From: Candidatus Thorarchaeota archaeon
GTDB lineage: Archaea > Asgardarchaeota > Thorarchaeia > Thorarchaeales > Thorarchaeaceae
Reading direction: 5' to 3'
Assembly: GCA_004524595.1 (NCBI GenBank)
Contig: SDOA01000089.1
Location: 1-17,485, forward strand
Length of the DNA: 17,485 nucleotides
In this document: piece after piece, positions 1 through 6,660 of the stretch
How positions within the stretch are numbered: position 1 is the stretch's first letter
Layout: the number at the start of each line of letters is the position of its first letter
Program-made: the position numbers and the translations under genes
Notes under the pieces: generated by a model
Database searches by the model: none
Seen by the model: the letters and a program-made list of their open reading frames with translations, nothing else
Told to the model about the DNA's origin: nothing

Positions 1-807
1 AAGATCTTAGAGATCATTCGCACAATAAAGAAGGAGGAGTTGTGTCATAGACTCAGGGTTGGCTTAGTTTCATATCGTGACCATCCCCCAGAGGAGAGCA
101 CATTCGTGACACAGAAATTCGAGCTCACTACCGACACTTCAAAGATTGAAAAGAATGTGTTACAAATGGATGCATCAGGTGGCGGTGATGGTCCCGAGGC
201 TGTATCAACCGCTCTTCAAGTCATGAATAAGATGGAGTTCCTTACTGACGCTGCCAAGGTCGCAGTTCTTATTGGAGACGCACCACCTCACGGTGTTGAG
301 TCAGGAGACCGCTGGCCTCAAGGAACACCCGATGGGGCAAAATGGGATGTGGAGGCAAAGAAGTCTTTTGAGAAAGGAATTGTTGTTCATACTGTTGGTT
401 GTTTCCCTGAAATAGCCAATTACTCCCAAGGAGTGAAGACATACGAAAAGATTGCAGAACTCTCACAAGGTAGATTTTTCCCGCTTGAAAAGGCTGAGGT
501 TTTGGTGAATCTGATCACAGGTATAGCTGTTGAGGAGATTGATAAAATCGCAATTCAGCAGTCTATCTTGGAGGACCTTGGAGTTTCTATGGAAGAGTTC
601 CCTGCTGATGAAGAGTTTACAGAAGAAAAGATCTCTGAAATTGTCTCACGAGCCAAAGAACGAGGATTCAAGAAGCGAGCTATGGATATTAGTCCTGCAA
701 GTGCGCCTGCATCGAAGGCTGAAGATCTCGAACTAGTAGAACAAGAAATTAATGAAGAAGATGTACGTGAAGCGGTGCGTCAGCTTAAGAGCAAATCACG
801 TAAATAA
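1..807 (+). CDS. von Willebrand factor A (VWA) domain protein, 5' end outside window
   Basis: The reading frame is open from the first base, so the true start lies upstream; a TTG at 40 is only an internal codon. The visible part is the C-terminal two thirds of a VWA fold. A TTDTS stretch is followed by a GGGDGPEA segment (the third MIDAS position is often an Asp in such a GD context), then a beta strand ending IGDAPPHG, and later a VHTVGC strand. The N-terminal DxSxS part of the metal site would lie outside the window. After the VWA fold comes a Glu/Lys-rich helical segment, including VEQEINEEDV near the end, possibly a coiled coil or partner-binding tail. IGDAPPHG resembles cytoplasmic VWA proteins of the VwkA/alpha-kinase-associated group, but no kinase is seen. 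The role is likely metal-dependent protein binding; partner unknown. Confidence 0.85.
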   Translation, partial: KILEIIRTIKKEELCHRLRVGLVSYRDHPPEESTFVTQKFELTTDTSKIEKNVLQMDASGGGDGPEAVSTALQVMNKMEFLTDAAKVAVLIGDAPPHGVESGDRWPQGTPDGAKWDVEAKKSFEKGIVVHTVGCFPEIANYSQGVKTYEKIAELSQGRFFPLEKAEVLVNLITGIAVEEIDKIAIQQSILEDLGVSMEEFPADEEFTEEKISEIVSRAKERGFKKRAMDISPASAPASKAEDLELVEQEINEEDVREAVRQLKSKSRK

Positions 808-816
808 TCTGCTAGT

Positions 817-846
817 GGTGTTGCCATAGGCAACACCTTCTTTTTT
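817..846 (+). terminator. Hairpin plus U-tract after the VWA gene
   Basis: A perfect 9-bp stem GGTGTTGCC (817-825) / GGCAACACC (829-837) with a 3-nt ATA loop is followed by TTC and six T residues (841-846). It starts 10 nt after the VWA stop codon. This is the textbook shape of an intrinsic terminator. In archaea the T-run alone can end transcription, so the hairpin may add RNA stability or processing. Confidence 0.75.
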
Positions 847-908
847 AGAATCACAATGCTCAATATAACAGAGTAAATATTATCACATGGATTGCTCGTC
901 AGATACTA

Positions 909-1532
909 ATGCCTAGTAGACAATGGGATTACTTCATGGACAACTTCTTCGGAGACCCTTACATGATGTGGCATGATGGTATCAATCCGAAATCAGTATG
1001 CGGTCTCGAAGGTGCGGAGCGTGATCAAGCTGAGAACATGCTCATCGAATCAATGAAAGAGGGAAGCTATTGGGCTCCAATGGGTCTTAGAGAGCTGCGT
1101 TCTCAAAAAGCTGTTTCTATAATGAAAGACGTGTTAGCTTATGCCAATGGAAACCTACTCATTGAGATCGCTATTGCACTGAATGTCATCGAAGAGACCA
1201 CAAACTACAATCAATACATCCTTTATGTTCTACGAGAATATCCTAGCCCCTACACTAGATTGAGGGCTGCTATGAAACTTCGTGACTTTCCTACTCCAGA
1301 AGTTATAGAGGCTCTCTTTGATGCTGTGAGTGATGTAGATTATCTTGTACGGAATCACGCCTCTGAATCTTTATTGGCTATTCATGGACTCAAACCTATG
1401 ATTTCTGAATACAAAGAAATTTTCAAACTTATAATCGTTGACGCTGACAGACGAACTAGTACAAGCAAAAAAGAAGCAGCTGCAGCATACAAAAAAGCTG
1501 AAGAAATGCTACGTGCATTGTTTGAGAATTAG
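909..1532 (+). CDS. HEAT-like repeat protein, 207 aa
   Basis: This is a soluble, mostly helical protein. From about residue 55 it shows paired helices with the spacing of HEAT/PBS-lyase-type repeats: one around YWAPMGLRELRSQKAVSIM, one around YTRLRAAMKLRDFPTPEVI, and one around YLVRNHASESLLAIHGL. The motif of a small residue, Arg, then Ala-rich helix with a following Pro/Asp turn is typical. The last 30 residues are Lys/Ala/Glu rich. Such proteins usually act as protein-protein scaffolds; no catalytic residues are visible. The ATG start has no clear Shine-Dalgarno sequence. An AT-rich TAAATATTAT stretch about 35 nt upstream may be its TATA element. It follows the VWA gene but is separated by a terminator-like hairpin, so it is probably an independent unit. 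Substrate and partner are unknown. Confidence 0.75.
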   Translation: MPSRQWDYFMDNFFGDPYMMWHDGINPKSVCGLEGAERDQAENMLIESMKEGSYWAPMGLRELRSQKAVSIMKDVLAYANGNLLIEIAIALNVIEETTNYNQYILYVLREYPSPYTRLRAAMKLRDFPTPEVIEALFDAVSDVDYLVRNHASESLLAIHGLKPMISEYKEIFKLIIVDADRRTSTSKKEAAAAYKKAEEMLRALFEN

Positions 1533-1623
1533 TGGTGGTCAGAGCCAGCAAGGCAAATGGTAAGGGGGGGAGTTATGAGGGCATGTTACAGAAAAATCTA
1601 CCCTGCAAGCCACCTGACCACCA
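1533..1623. repeat. 10-bp perfect inverted repeat closing a 91-nt element
   Basis: TGGTGGTCAG begins at the base immediately after the stop codon of the HEAT-like gene, and its exact reverse complement CTGACCACCA ends at 1623. The 71 nt between them include a run of seven G (1564-1570 region) and a possible inner GGTA/TACC pairing. It could be a 3'-UTR hairpin, a small RNA or a decayed element. Transcribed strand is unknown. Confidence 0.5.
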
Positions 1624-1931
1624 ACTGAATAATACACGAAGTTCCTAATAAGCTTCACCGTTCATTGTAAGGTGAACAAACTTTGACACCAGAGTATTAT
1701 CCTCCCAGGAGACTGCACTGGGAACGACTCTGTGAGGCCGCTCTCGTGTCAGGTCACCCTCGTATTCAGGTCTCTGTATTAGACTATACAAGGTACACAA
1801 TGTTCTCTCAAAAACCATCTGCAAGATGTCCACCTTTGTCACAGTTCTATACAACTGTTGTCTACTCTTAGACTATCTAAGCAATATTCCTCAAGCAAAA
1901 TACTATTCAATGTTCAGAAATTGAGTTTTTT
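1533..1931. other. Gene-free stretch with multiple inverted repeats; candidate structured RNA locus
   Basis: No convincing coding frame is present; the short open frames on both strands have implausible compositions. Several inverted repeats are packed together. A 10-bp perfect pair lies at 1533-1542/1614-1623. TTCACC/GGTGAA lies at 1654-1659/1671-1676. Nested helices lie at 1684-1689/1746-1751, 1690-1695/1727-1732 and 1703-1708/1718-1723. ACAGTT/AACTGT lies at 1841-1846/1853-1858. A 9-nt direct repeat TTAGACTAT occurs at 1779 and 1868. I looked for tRNA T-arm, SRP helix 8, RNase P and box C/D signatures and did not find a convincing match. It also presumably holds the promoter of the downstream OsmC gene. 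Confidence 0.4.
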
Positions 1932-2387
1932 ATGTCAAATCTCGAGACTGACGAACACAAGTATGATATGGTAAGTAGGTGGGTCAGGGAAAAGATAGTG
2001 ACTATCGAGATTGAAGGAAAACCTGACTTCGAGGTTGCGACTCCACCTGACTTTTGGCCAGACAGTCCAAAAGAAACATATTCGCCTGAAGATCTCTTTG
2101 TAGCCTCTGCAGTGTCATGTTATGGTGCTTCTCTCTCTGGAGTAGCAATACGATTCCATGCAGAATTCACATCTTTTACCGTCAAAGCGACTGGTACTCT
2201 GAGAAAGGGTGAGTATGGTTGGGAATTTGAGCAGATCACACTCTCTCCAAGGATAGTCGTGCCGACACAGAAGGATAGGAAACGAATGGAGAAGGCTGCT
2301 GAACGAGCGCATCGCTATTGCGTTGTTTCAAACTCTATGAAATGTCCTGTCCATTTAGACTACAAAATAGTTGTTGAAAACATATGA
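1932..2387 (+). CDS. OsmC/Ohr-family protein, 151 aa
   Basis: Length and order match OsmC-type proteins: an N-terminal strand region, then the SPEDLFVASAVSCY segment with a first Cys at residue 63, then a C-terminal helix and the HRYCVVSNSMKCPV segment with a second Cys at residue 130 and an extra Cys at 138. The two conserved cysteines of this family reduce organic hydroperoxides or related electrophiles in the cytoplasm with a thiol donor. The extra Cys138, eight residues after the second catalytic Cys, is not a standard part of the motif that I know. The ATG follows a T-run without a clear Shine-Dalgarno site, so the transcript may be leaderless or short-leadered. It is convergent with the next gene across 27 bp. 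Substrate cannot be assigned. Confidence 0.85.
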   Translation: MSNLETDEHKYDMVSRWVREKIVTIEIEGKPDFEVATPPDFWPDSPKETYSPEDLFVASAVSCYGASLSGVAIRFHAEFTSFTVKATGTLRKGEYGWEFEQITLSPRIVVPTQKDRKRMEKAAERAHRYCVVSNSMKCPVHLDYKIVVENI

Positions 2388-2414
2388 GATGTAGAGATTG
2401 AGGATTTTCTTCCA

Positions 2415-2798
2415 TTATTCCAACTGAGGTAGAGGAATCTCAGCTGTATAATCCTCTCCACACCGGCATTCGAGTTTGACCGACCATCTCTTGGGTAGTG
2501 GCACACTAAATTCCTCAATTACTCCCTTGAGACTCTTTTTGATTCCAGCTATCAGTTTCACATAGACTCCTGCTAGCGTGGAAATTTCTTTAGGAAAATC
2601 TAGGTCTGATAAAAAGTACTTGAATGCGTTTTTGCAGTGAGGGCATGCTGTAAGGAGTAGGTTTGTCACATCCCCGCAATTGGGACATTTTATCTCATCT
2701 CTACTCATATCCGGTGCTAAGGGCATATCTAAAGTCAAGTCGTTTTGATGTCCGCAGACATAACAGAAATATCGTAACTGCAGTTCCGGCATTGCCAT
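2415..2798 (-). CDS. Multi-zinc-ribbon protein, 127 aa
   Basis: Four cysteine pairs are visible: CYVC (residues 12-15), CPNC (38-41), CPHC (52-55) and a C-terminal CRC (111-113). The first three suggest two treble-clef or ribbon-type zinc sites, possibly one ribbon from 12-41 plus a further knuckle. A helical, Lys-rich segment (about residues 64-95) separates them from the last pair, which sits in a short beta-rich end. Proteins of this shape bind nucleic acid or act as adaptors in archaea; I do not recognise a named family. The start shown is the first ATG; a second ATG two codons on (MPEL) is also possible. Neighbours do not define its job. Confidence 0.7.
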   Translation of the reverse strand: MAMPELQLRYFCYVCGHQNDLTLDMPLAPDMSRDEIKCPNCGDVTNLLLTACPHCKNAFKYFLSDLDFPKEISTLAGVYVKLIAGIKKSLKGVIEEFSVPLPKRWSVKLECRCGEDYTAEIPLPQLE

Positions 2799-2913
2799 TC
2801 TATCCTACTTGTAATGAAACTCACATGGATTTCCACTGCTAAAAATCTAGCTGAGGTCTCTCTATTGGAATAAGTATTCTCATCCTCGTAGGAAATATGA
2901 CGCTATGATTACT

Positions 2914-3192
2914 CTATGTAGTTGCGACGGCACTTTGATCTGATTGCCCAATCAGATTCGGGCTAATGCTTATCTTTCTAGCAACAACGATATCTGTCGA
3001 ACCAAGATTTACAGCTTCGATGAGAACATCACTGCCAAGTTCTAAGGTCTCATACCATGTATAAGAGTCCACTTTGATTGCAATTTGCTCACCGCTCGAT
3101 GTCTTTATCCCTATGTATCCATACACAATCTCATCTTTTCCAAATGTACCCAGCTGTCTAGATACGATTGTTCCTTGTATTGTTTGTTGCAT
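2914..3192 (-). CDS. Small beta-rich protein of unknown function, 92 aa
   Basis: The sequence alternates polar and hydrophobic residues as in a small barrel. IQGTIVSRQLG is followed by EIVYGYIGIKTSSGEQIAIK, then GSDVLIEAVNLGSTDIVVAR. The pattern is compatible with an OB-fold or SH3-like barrel, but there is no diagnostic motif. ATG at 3192 is preferred; an in-frame GTG three codons upstream is possible. The upstream region is very AT-rich and may hold the promoter (AATATTATTAA about 30 nt before the start), suggesting a short or absent leader. Function unknown. Confidence 0.55.
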   Translation of the reverse strand: MQQTIQGTIVSRQLGTFGKDEIVYGYIGIKTSSGEQIAIKVDSYTWYETLELGSDVLIEAVNLGSTDIVVARKISISPNLIGQSDQSAVATT

Positions 3193-3246
3193 TACTATCA
3201 CTAAATAACAATAGTTAATAATATTGATAAGATTATGGGTGGAGGC

Positions 3247-3783
3247 TTATTTTTCATCAAGCACTCGCATATTTCCAGGGTAGAATTGCGCATTCTCAAT
3301 GTATGAATCAATATAGACATCTATCGCTTTCCTTGCTGGATCATCTGGATCTAGGTTTCTCAGGTACTTGGCTGGAACCCCGGCATAGACCTTGTATGGT
3401 TCTGTGATAGTGGCATCATGAAGTAAGGCACAGTTTCCGATTAATGCACCTTCTGCAACCTTACTCCCCAGCATAAGTACAGCCCCCATCCCAATTGCAG
3501 CTTGATCTCCAATCTCTTCTGAATGGATAGATGCATTATGACCAATATTCACTCTTCTACCAATCCTTGTGATGAACCTTGGATCTGAATGTATGACCAC
3601 TCCATCTTGAATATTGGTTTCATTGCCAATAATTATTGGTCCTCTGTCGCCTCTGATAGAGACCATTGGAGCGACAAAGACCCTGTCGCCAATTTTCACA
3701 TCGCCTATCACTGATGCCTGTGGATGGATATAGGCTGTGACAGCAATCTCAGGAGTCTTATTTCCCAGTGCGTATATCGTCAT
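3247..3783 (-). CDS. Gamma-carbonic-anhydrase-like hexapeptide-repeat protein
   Basis: This is a left-handed beta-helix protein with [LIV]-G-x4 repeats, for example ASVIGDVKIGDRVFVAP and RRVNIGHNASIHSEEIG, ending in a C-terminal helix after YAGVPAKYLR. The three histidines that bind the metal in gamma carbonic anhydrases are present at residues 65 (VVIH), 82 (IGH) and 87 (SIH), with the 17- and 5-residue spacing of the CamH-like branch. IRGDRGPIIIG and NIQDGVVIH match the family closely. A trimeric cytoplasmic enzyme using CO2/bicarbonate, or a related metal-binding role, is likely. Starting at ATG 3783 gives the usual MxIYALG N-terminus; a TTG nine bases upstream would overlap the methyltransferase stop. 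It lies 5 nt after the methyltransferase stop, so the two are co-transcribed. Confidence 0.88.
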   Translation of the reverse strand: MTIYALGNKTPEIAVTAYIHPQASVIGDVKIGDRVFVAPMVSIRGDRGPIIIGNETNIQDGVVIHSDPRFITRIGRRVNIGHNASIHSEEIGDQAAIGMGAVLMLGSKVAEGALIGNCALLHDATITEPYKVYAGVPAKYLRNLDPDDPARKAIDVYIDSYIENAQFYPGNMRVLDEK

Positions 3784-3788
3784 GATAT

Positions 3789-4499
3789 TCAACTCTTAGT
3801 GAGAATTCCTACAAACGAACCTTCACCATCATAGACTCTTGAAAGCTTCCATCCAGCTTTCTCTGCTAGTGAACGCATCTCCTGCGGACTTGCTAGTCGT
3901 AAATCACTCCAATCCCCCACAAGATCCTTATACTTCACTCTTAATCGAATGAGTCCCTTAGGTCGATTCATCTCTAGATTCCGTTGGTGATAATCGAGGT
4001 GTGATTGGTCATTTGTTTTCTCCACGTCAGCACTTCCAGCAATTATTATTCCTTCACTTGTCGTAATTATGTGAAGACTCTCTAACATACCTACAATGTT
4101 CTTATCATCTCCCGAGAGTCCAAAATTATTACCATACATTATCACTGTGTCAAAGACTGCATCTGGAAAATCCAAATTATCAACTGACATAATATATGCC
4201 TCTCTTAATCCTTTCATCTTACAAGCTTCAATTGCTCCTGGTGACGAATCTATTCCAACAATCTCATGTCCTTGATTTTGGAGAAATAATGCTACTCTAC
4301 CTGCCCCACATCCAATATCAAGTACCTTACCCCGTACATGCTGTATACCAAGTCGCTCCGGTTCGTTCCATTCTAACAATGATGCATCATAATCAATTAC
4401 AGAAAGAATTTCCTCTCGACCGTCATCTCGTTCGATAATATACTCTCCTGGAATACCTTTTACAGCATCTTTCATTATCTCGTCCCATGGATCTGACAT
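3789..4499 (-). CDS. Class I SAM-dependent methyltransferase, 236 aa
   Basis: Motif I, VLDIGCGAGRVALFL, lies at about residues 59-73. The acidic end of strand 2 follows as IVGIDSSPGAIEAC with Asp84. A DNLDFPDAVFDTVIMYGN segment supplies motifs III/IV. This is the Rossmann-type methyltransferase fold of the Methyltransf_11/25 kind. The N-terminal 45 residues form a cap, and the C-terminal part (LASPQEMRSLAEKAGWKL) resembles small-molecule methyltransferases rather than RNA or DNA enzymes. Substrate cannot be told. It is the first gene of a unit with the gamma-carbonic-anhydrase-like gene and is divergent from a membrane-protein gene. Confidence 0.85.
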   Translation of the reverse strand: MSDPWDEIMKDAVKGIPGEYIIERDDGREEILSVIDYDASLLEWNEPERLGIQHVRGKVLDIGCGAGRVALFLQNQGHEIVGIDSSPGAIEACKMKGLREAYIMSVDNLDFPDAVFDTVIMYGNNFGLSGDDKNIVGMLESLHIITTSEGIIIAGSADVEKTNDQSHLDYHQRNLEMNRPKGLIRLRVKYKDLVGDWSDLRLASPQEMRSLAEKAGWKLSRVYDGEGSFVGILTKS

Positions 4500-4513
4500 G
4501 ATTCTTTTTCGAT

Positions 4514-4558
4514 TATCATATACGGAAAAGTGAATCGGCTATTCGAGGATATATAATT
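4514..4558. promoter_or_regulatory. Candidate crossed TATA elements for divergent genes
   Basis: In the 67-bp gap between the divergent methyltransferase and membrane-protein genes, two AT-rich elements are visible. ATATATAAT at 4549-4557 on the minus strand lies about 50 nt before the methyltransferase ATG and would place transcription start near 4527. ATCATATA at 4515-4522 on the plus strand would place a start near 4545 for the membrane-protein gene. This assumes the usual archaeal TATA-to-start distance of about 25 nt. Confidence 0.35.
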
Positions 4559-4566
4559 GATGCGAA

Positions 4567-5349
4567 ATGTTAAAACTGATTGTGGAGAGTTTTGCAGGCG
4601 AGGTGAGTTTAAAATTGAGCACGCAGAATGAATCTTCAAAAAAGAGTGTCATTCCTCGAACATCCATAACAATCTATGGTGGAAGACGAGACGAAGTTAG
4701 TGCTTCTGCAAAAAGACTTCTTGATATCTCTGATGATGAGTATTATAGCACGTGGATAAATCTTGGCATTATGAAACGGCTTGGCTTTCTGTTTGAGGGT
4801 GGTGTTGAAAGTGCTGGGGGTCTTGGTGAGATAGTCTGTATGTTTGCAGTGGTGATTATTATCTTAGCAATGTTTACTTTATGGAATGTAGCTGTGGTCT
4901 TCCTTGTTGTGGCAGTTCTTACTATATTGAGTGGTGGAGCTGCTATTAAATTCCTCAGAGCTGTATATGTTACTGCTCCTCTCTCAGTTCTTGATACGAA
5001 TCAAGTTGACGAATTCGTTCAAGAACAGGTCTCGTTAGGCCGATTTGTACGAATTGAAGGCACACATGCGTCAAAAAATATGAGTAAACTCACACAGAGA
5101 ACATCTGCTGCTACATTAACATTTAGGACCGGCATTCAATTTGCTCTATTAGTTGCATCGGTCTTTCTAATAATTCAGGTAATCTATTATTTCATGATGA
5201 ATCACTGGTTGTCAGGTCTCAATGAAGCTACGCGTGTATTGGAAATCCAGATTTTGACATATTTTGGTCTTTTATTCCTCTTTGGAGTGATTCTCATGGA
5301 TGTTGGAGTCCTAATGCGAAGCAGAGCAGCAAAGAGTCTGAAAGCATAG
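4567..5349 (+). CDS. Integral membrane protein with four predicted helices, 260 aa
   Basis: A polar N-terminal region of about 85 residues precedes four hydrophobic segments at about 87-104, 106-124, 188-210 and 228-249. They are arranged as two hairpins with a 60-residue soluble loop between them (about 130-187). The C-terminus is basic (RSRAAKSLKA), suggesting a cytoplasmic end. I do not recognise a family; there are no transporter signature motifs or catalytic residues. The ATG at 4567 is the only early ATG; a strong TATA-like sequence lies just 10 nt upstream and may instead serve the opposite strand. The gene is convergent with the HMGL-like gene, with only 9 bp between stop codons and no terminator. 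Confidence 0.65.
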   Translation: MLKLIVESFAGEVSLKLSTQNESSKKSVIPRTSITIYGGRRDEVSASAKRLLDISDDEYYSTWINLGIMKRLGFLFEGGVESAGGLGEIVCMFAVVIIILAMFTLWNVAVVFLVVAVLTILSGGAAIKFLRAVYVTAPLSVLDTNQVDEFVQEQVSLGRFVRIEGTHASKNMSKLTQRTSAATLTFRTGIQFALLVASVFLIIQVIYYFMMNHWLSGLNEATRVLEIQILTYFGLLFLFGVILMDVGVLMRSRAAKSLKA

Positions 5350-5358
5350 AAGGGAATA

Positions 5359-6624
5359 CTAGATTACATCAAATACAATTGCCCAGAACTCCCTTTCAGA
5401 AACTCCCGTTCTAAGTGATTTGAGATTATTCTTGATGCTCTCGAAGGCGACATGAGACTGGAGTTTTTTCTGTTCTTCATGTGTCTTCTTTACTCTCTCA
5501 GTGATCTCACGCGCCTGCTCTGGAGTTGCACTGATTCCCCCCATCTTCAGAAGATATTCTACAAAATGTCTCCCTACAAATTTTCCCAGATGAAAGTCTC
5601 TCCTTCGACCAACCCGTGTTGGACTAATTGGTTCGTAAGTCATGGAATGAGTCAGTTGACCATGAGAATGAATTCCGCTTGAGTGAGTAAATGCATTGTC
5701 CCCACTTATTGCCTTATGAAGTGGAAGTGGAACGATAAAGTTTCTCTCTACAAGTCTTGAGAGCTGGAAGAGCTTTTCTGTTTTAATTCCTGTATCAATT
5801 CCATAGAGTTCTTCTAGAGCCATAACAGTTTCTTCGAAAGCTGCATTCCCTGCCCTCTCTCCATATGCATTGACGCAGACTTGAGGATAAGTAACTCCCT
5901 CCTCAATAGCTGCGAGAGTATTTGCTGTCGCGAGACCAAAATCATCATGACAGTGTACTGAGAGGGGGACTTTGTATTTACTATCTGTCCATAGACGAGA
6001 TTTAACTTCTCTCACAATGTGCTTCATTACTTCTGGTCGAACAAATCCAACGGTATCCGCGATACATATCTTATCTGCACCCGCATCAATTGCACTCCGA
6101 TACGCTTCACAAAGGAATTCCATATTGCTTCTTGTTGAATCTTCTGCGATGTAATCGATTACAAGTCCGTGTTCTTTTCCGTACTCAACACATTCTGTAA
6201 GTCTCTCAAGAACTTCTTCACGTGTCATTCTTAATTGATACTTGAGACGGAAATCAGAAGTTGCAATGAAGATTGGTACTTCATTTACATCTGCTTCGAT
6301 ACATGCATCTAAATCCTGAATCACAGCTCTGGCAGGTGCTGCAACACTGGCTCTCGAGAGACCTTCCCGAGCTATCGCCGCAACAGCTTTCTTCTCTGCT
6401 TCACTTACAGCTGGGAAACCAACCGCAACGATAGCAGTACCTATATCGTCTAACATTTTAGCAATCTCGATTTTCTCATCGATTGTCAGAGCAACACCAG
6501 GCGTCTGTTCTCCATCTCTCAGGGTCTCATCCCAGATGAATACCTTCTTTGGAAGGTCCTTTGGCTTGGTACTTGGTATCTTGTTATAATTGACTGCTAG
6601 TCCTGCTTTCTCCAAAGTTTCCAT
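5359..6624 (-). CDS. Isopropylmalate/homocitrate synthase-family enzyme (HMGL-like), 421 aa
   Basis: This TIM-barrel acyl-CoA condensing enzyme joins an acyl-CoA to a 2-oxo acid. WDETLRDGEQTPG (Arg36, Asp37, Glu39) carries the catalytic Arg and metal-binding Asp. HCHDDFGLATANT (His224, His226) gives the two metal histidines, and VNAYGERAGN supplies the remaining ligands. GIHSHG and LGKFVGRHFVEYLL belong to the linker region. The chain ends about 60 residues later without the regulatory ACT-like dimer domain of leucine-feedback LeuA. This fits homocitrate synthase (AksA/NifV/LysS-type), citramalate synthase or Re-citrate synthase. The Tyr in NAYGER, where NGIGER is common, and the Asp-Asp in HCHDDF leave the substrate open. 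ATG 6624 is chosen because AGGTG sits 6 nt upstream; GTG 6633 is an alternative. It lies 36 bp after the preceding gene of the same unit. Confidence 0.85.
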   Translation of the reverse strand: METLEKAGLAVNYNKIPSTKPKDLPKKVFIWDETLRDGEQTPGVALTIDEKIEIAKMLDDIGTAIVAVGFPAVSEAEKKAVAAIAREGLSRASVAAPARAVIQDLDACIEADVNEVPIFIATSDFRLKYQLRMTREEVLERLTECVEYGKEHGLVIDYIAEDSTRSNMEFLCEAYRSAIDAGADKICIADTVGFVRPEVMKHIVREVKSRLWTDSKYKVPLSVHCHDDFGLATANTLAAIEEGVTYPQVCVNAYGERAGNAAFEETVMALEELYGIDTGIKTEKLFQLSRLVERNFIVPLPLHKAISGDNAFTHSSGIHSHGQLTHSMTYEPISPTRVGRRRDFHLGKFVGRHFVEYLLKMGGISATPEQAREITERVKKTHEEQKKLQSHVAFESIKNNLKSLRTGVSEREFWAIVFDVI

Positions 6625-6660
6625 CTGCTTCACCTGTCTTTGCTTATACGAAGGATTGAC

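Noticed and set aside
1645..1871. Overlapping open frames of 62-69 codons on both strands in the gene-free stretch
   Set aside because: They overlap each other, have unusual composition with no recognisable motif, and coincide with the nested inverted repeats. Coding is unlikely.
1533..1931. tRNA, SRP RNA, RNase P RNA or box C/D RNA
   Set aside because: The right arm ends in CCA and the region folds, but no T-arm GTTCRA motif, no SRP helix-8 GGAAG/AGCAG core, no RNase P conserved core and no clear C/D box pair could be found. Left as an unnamed candidate.
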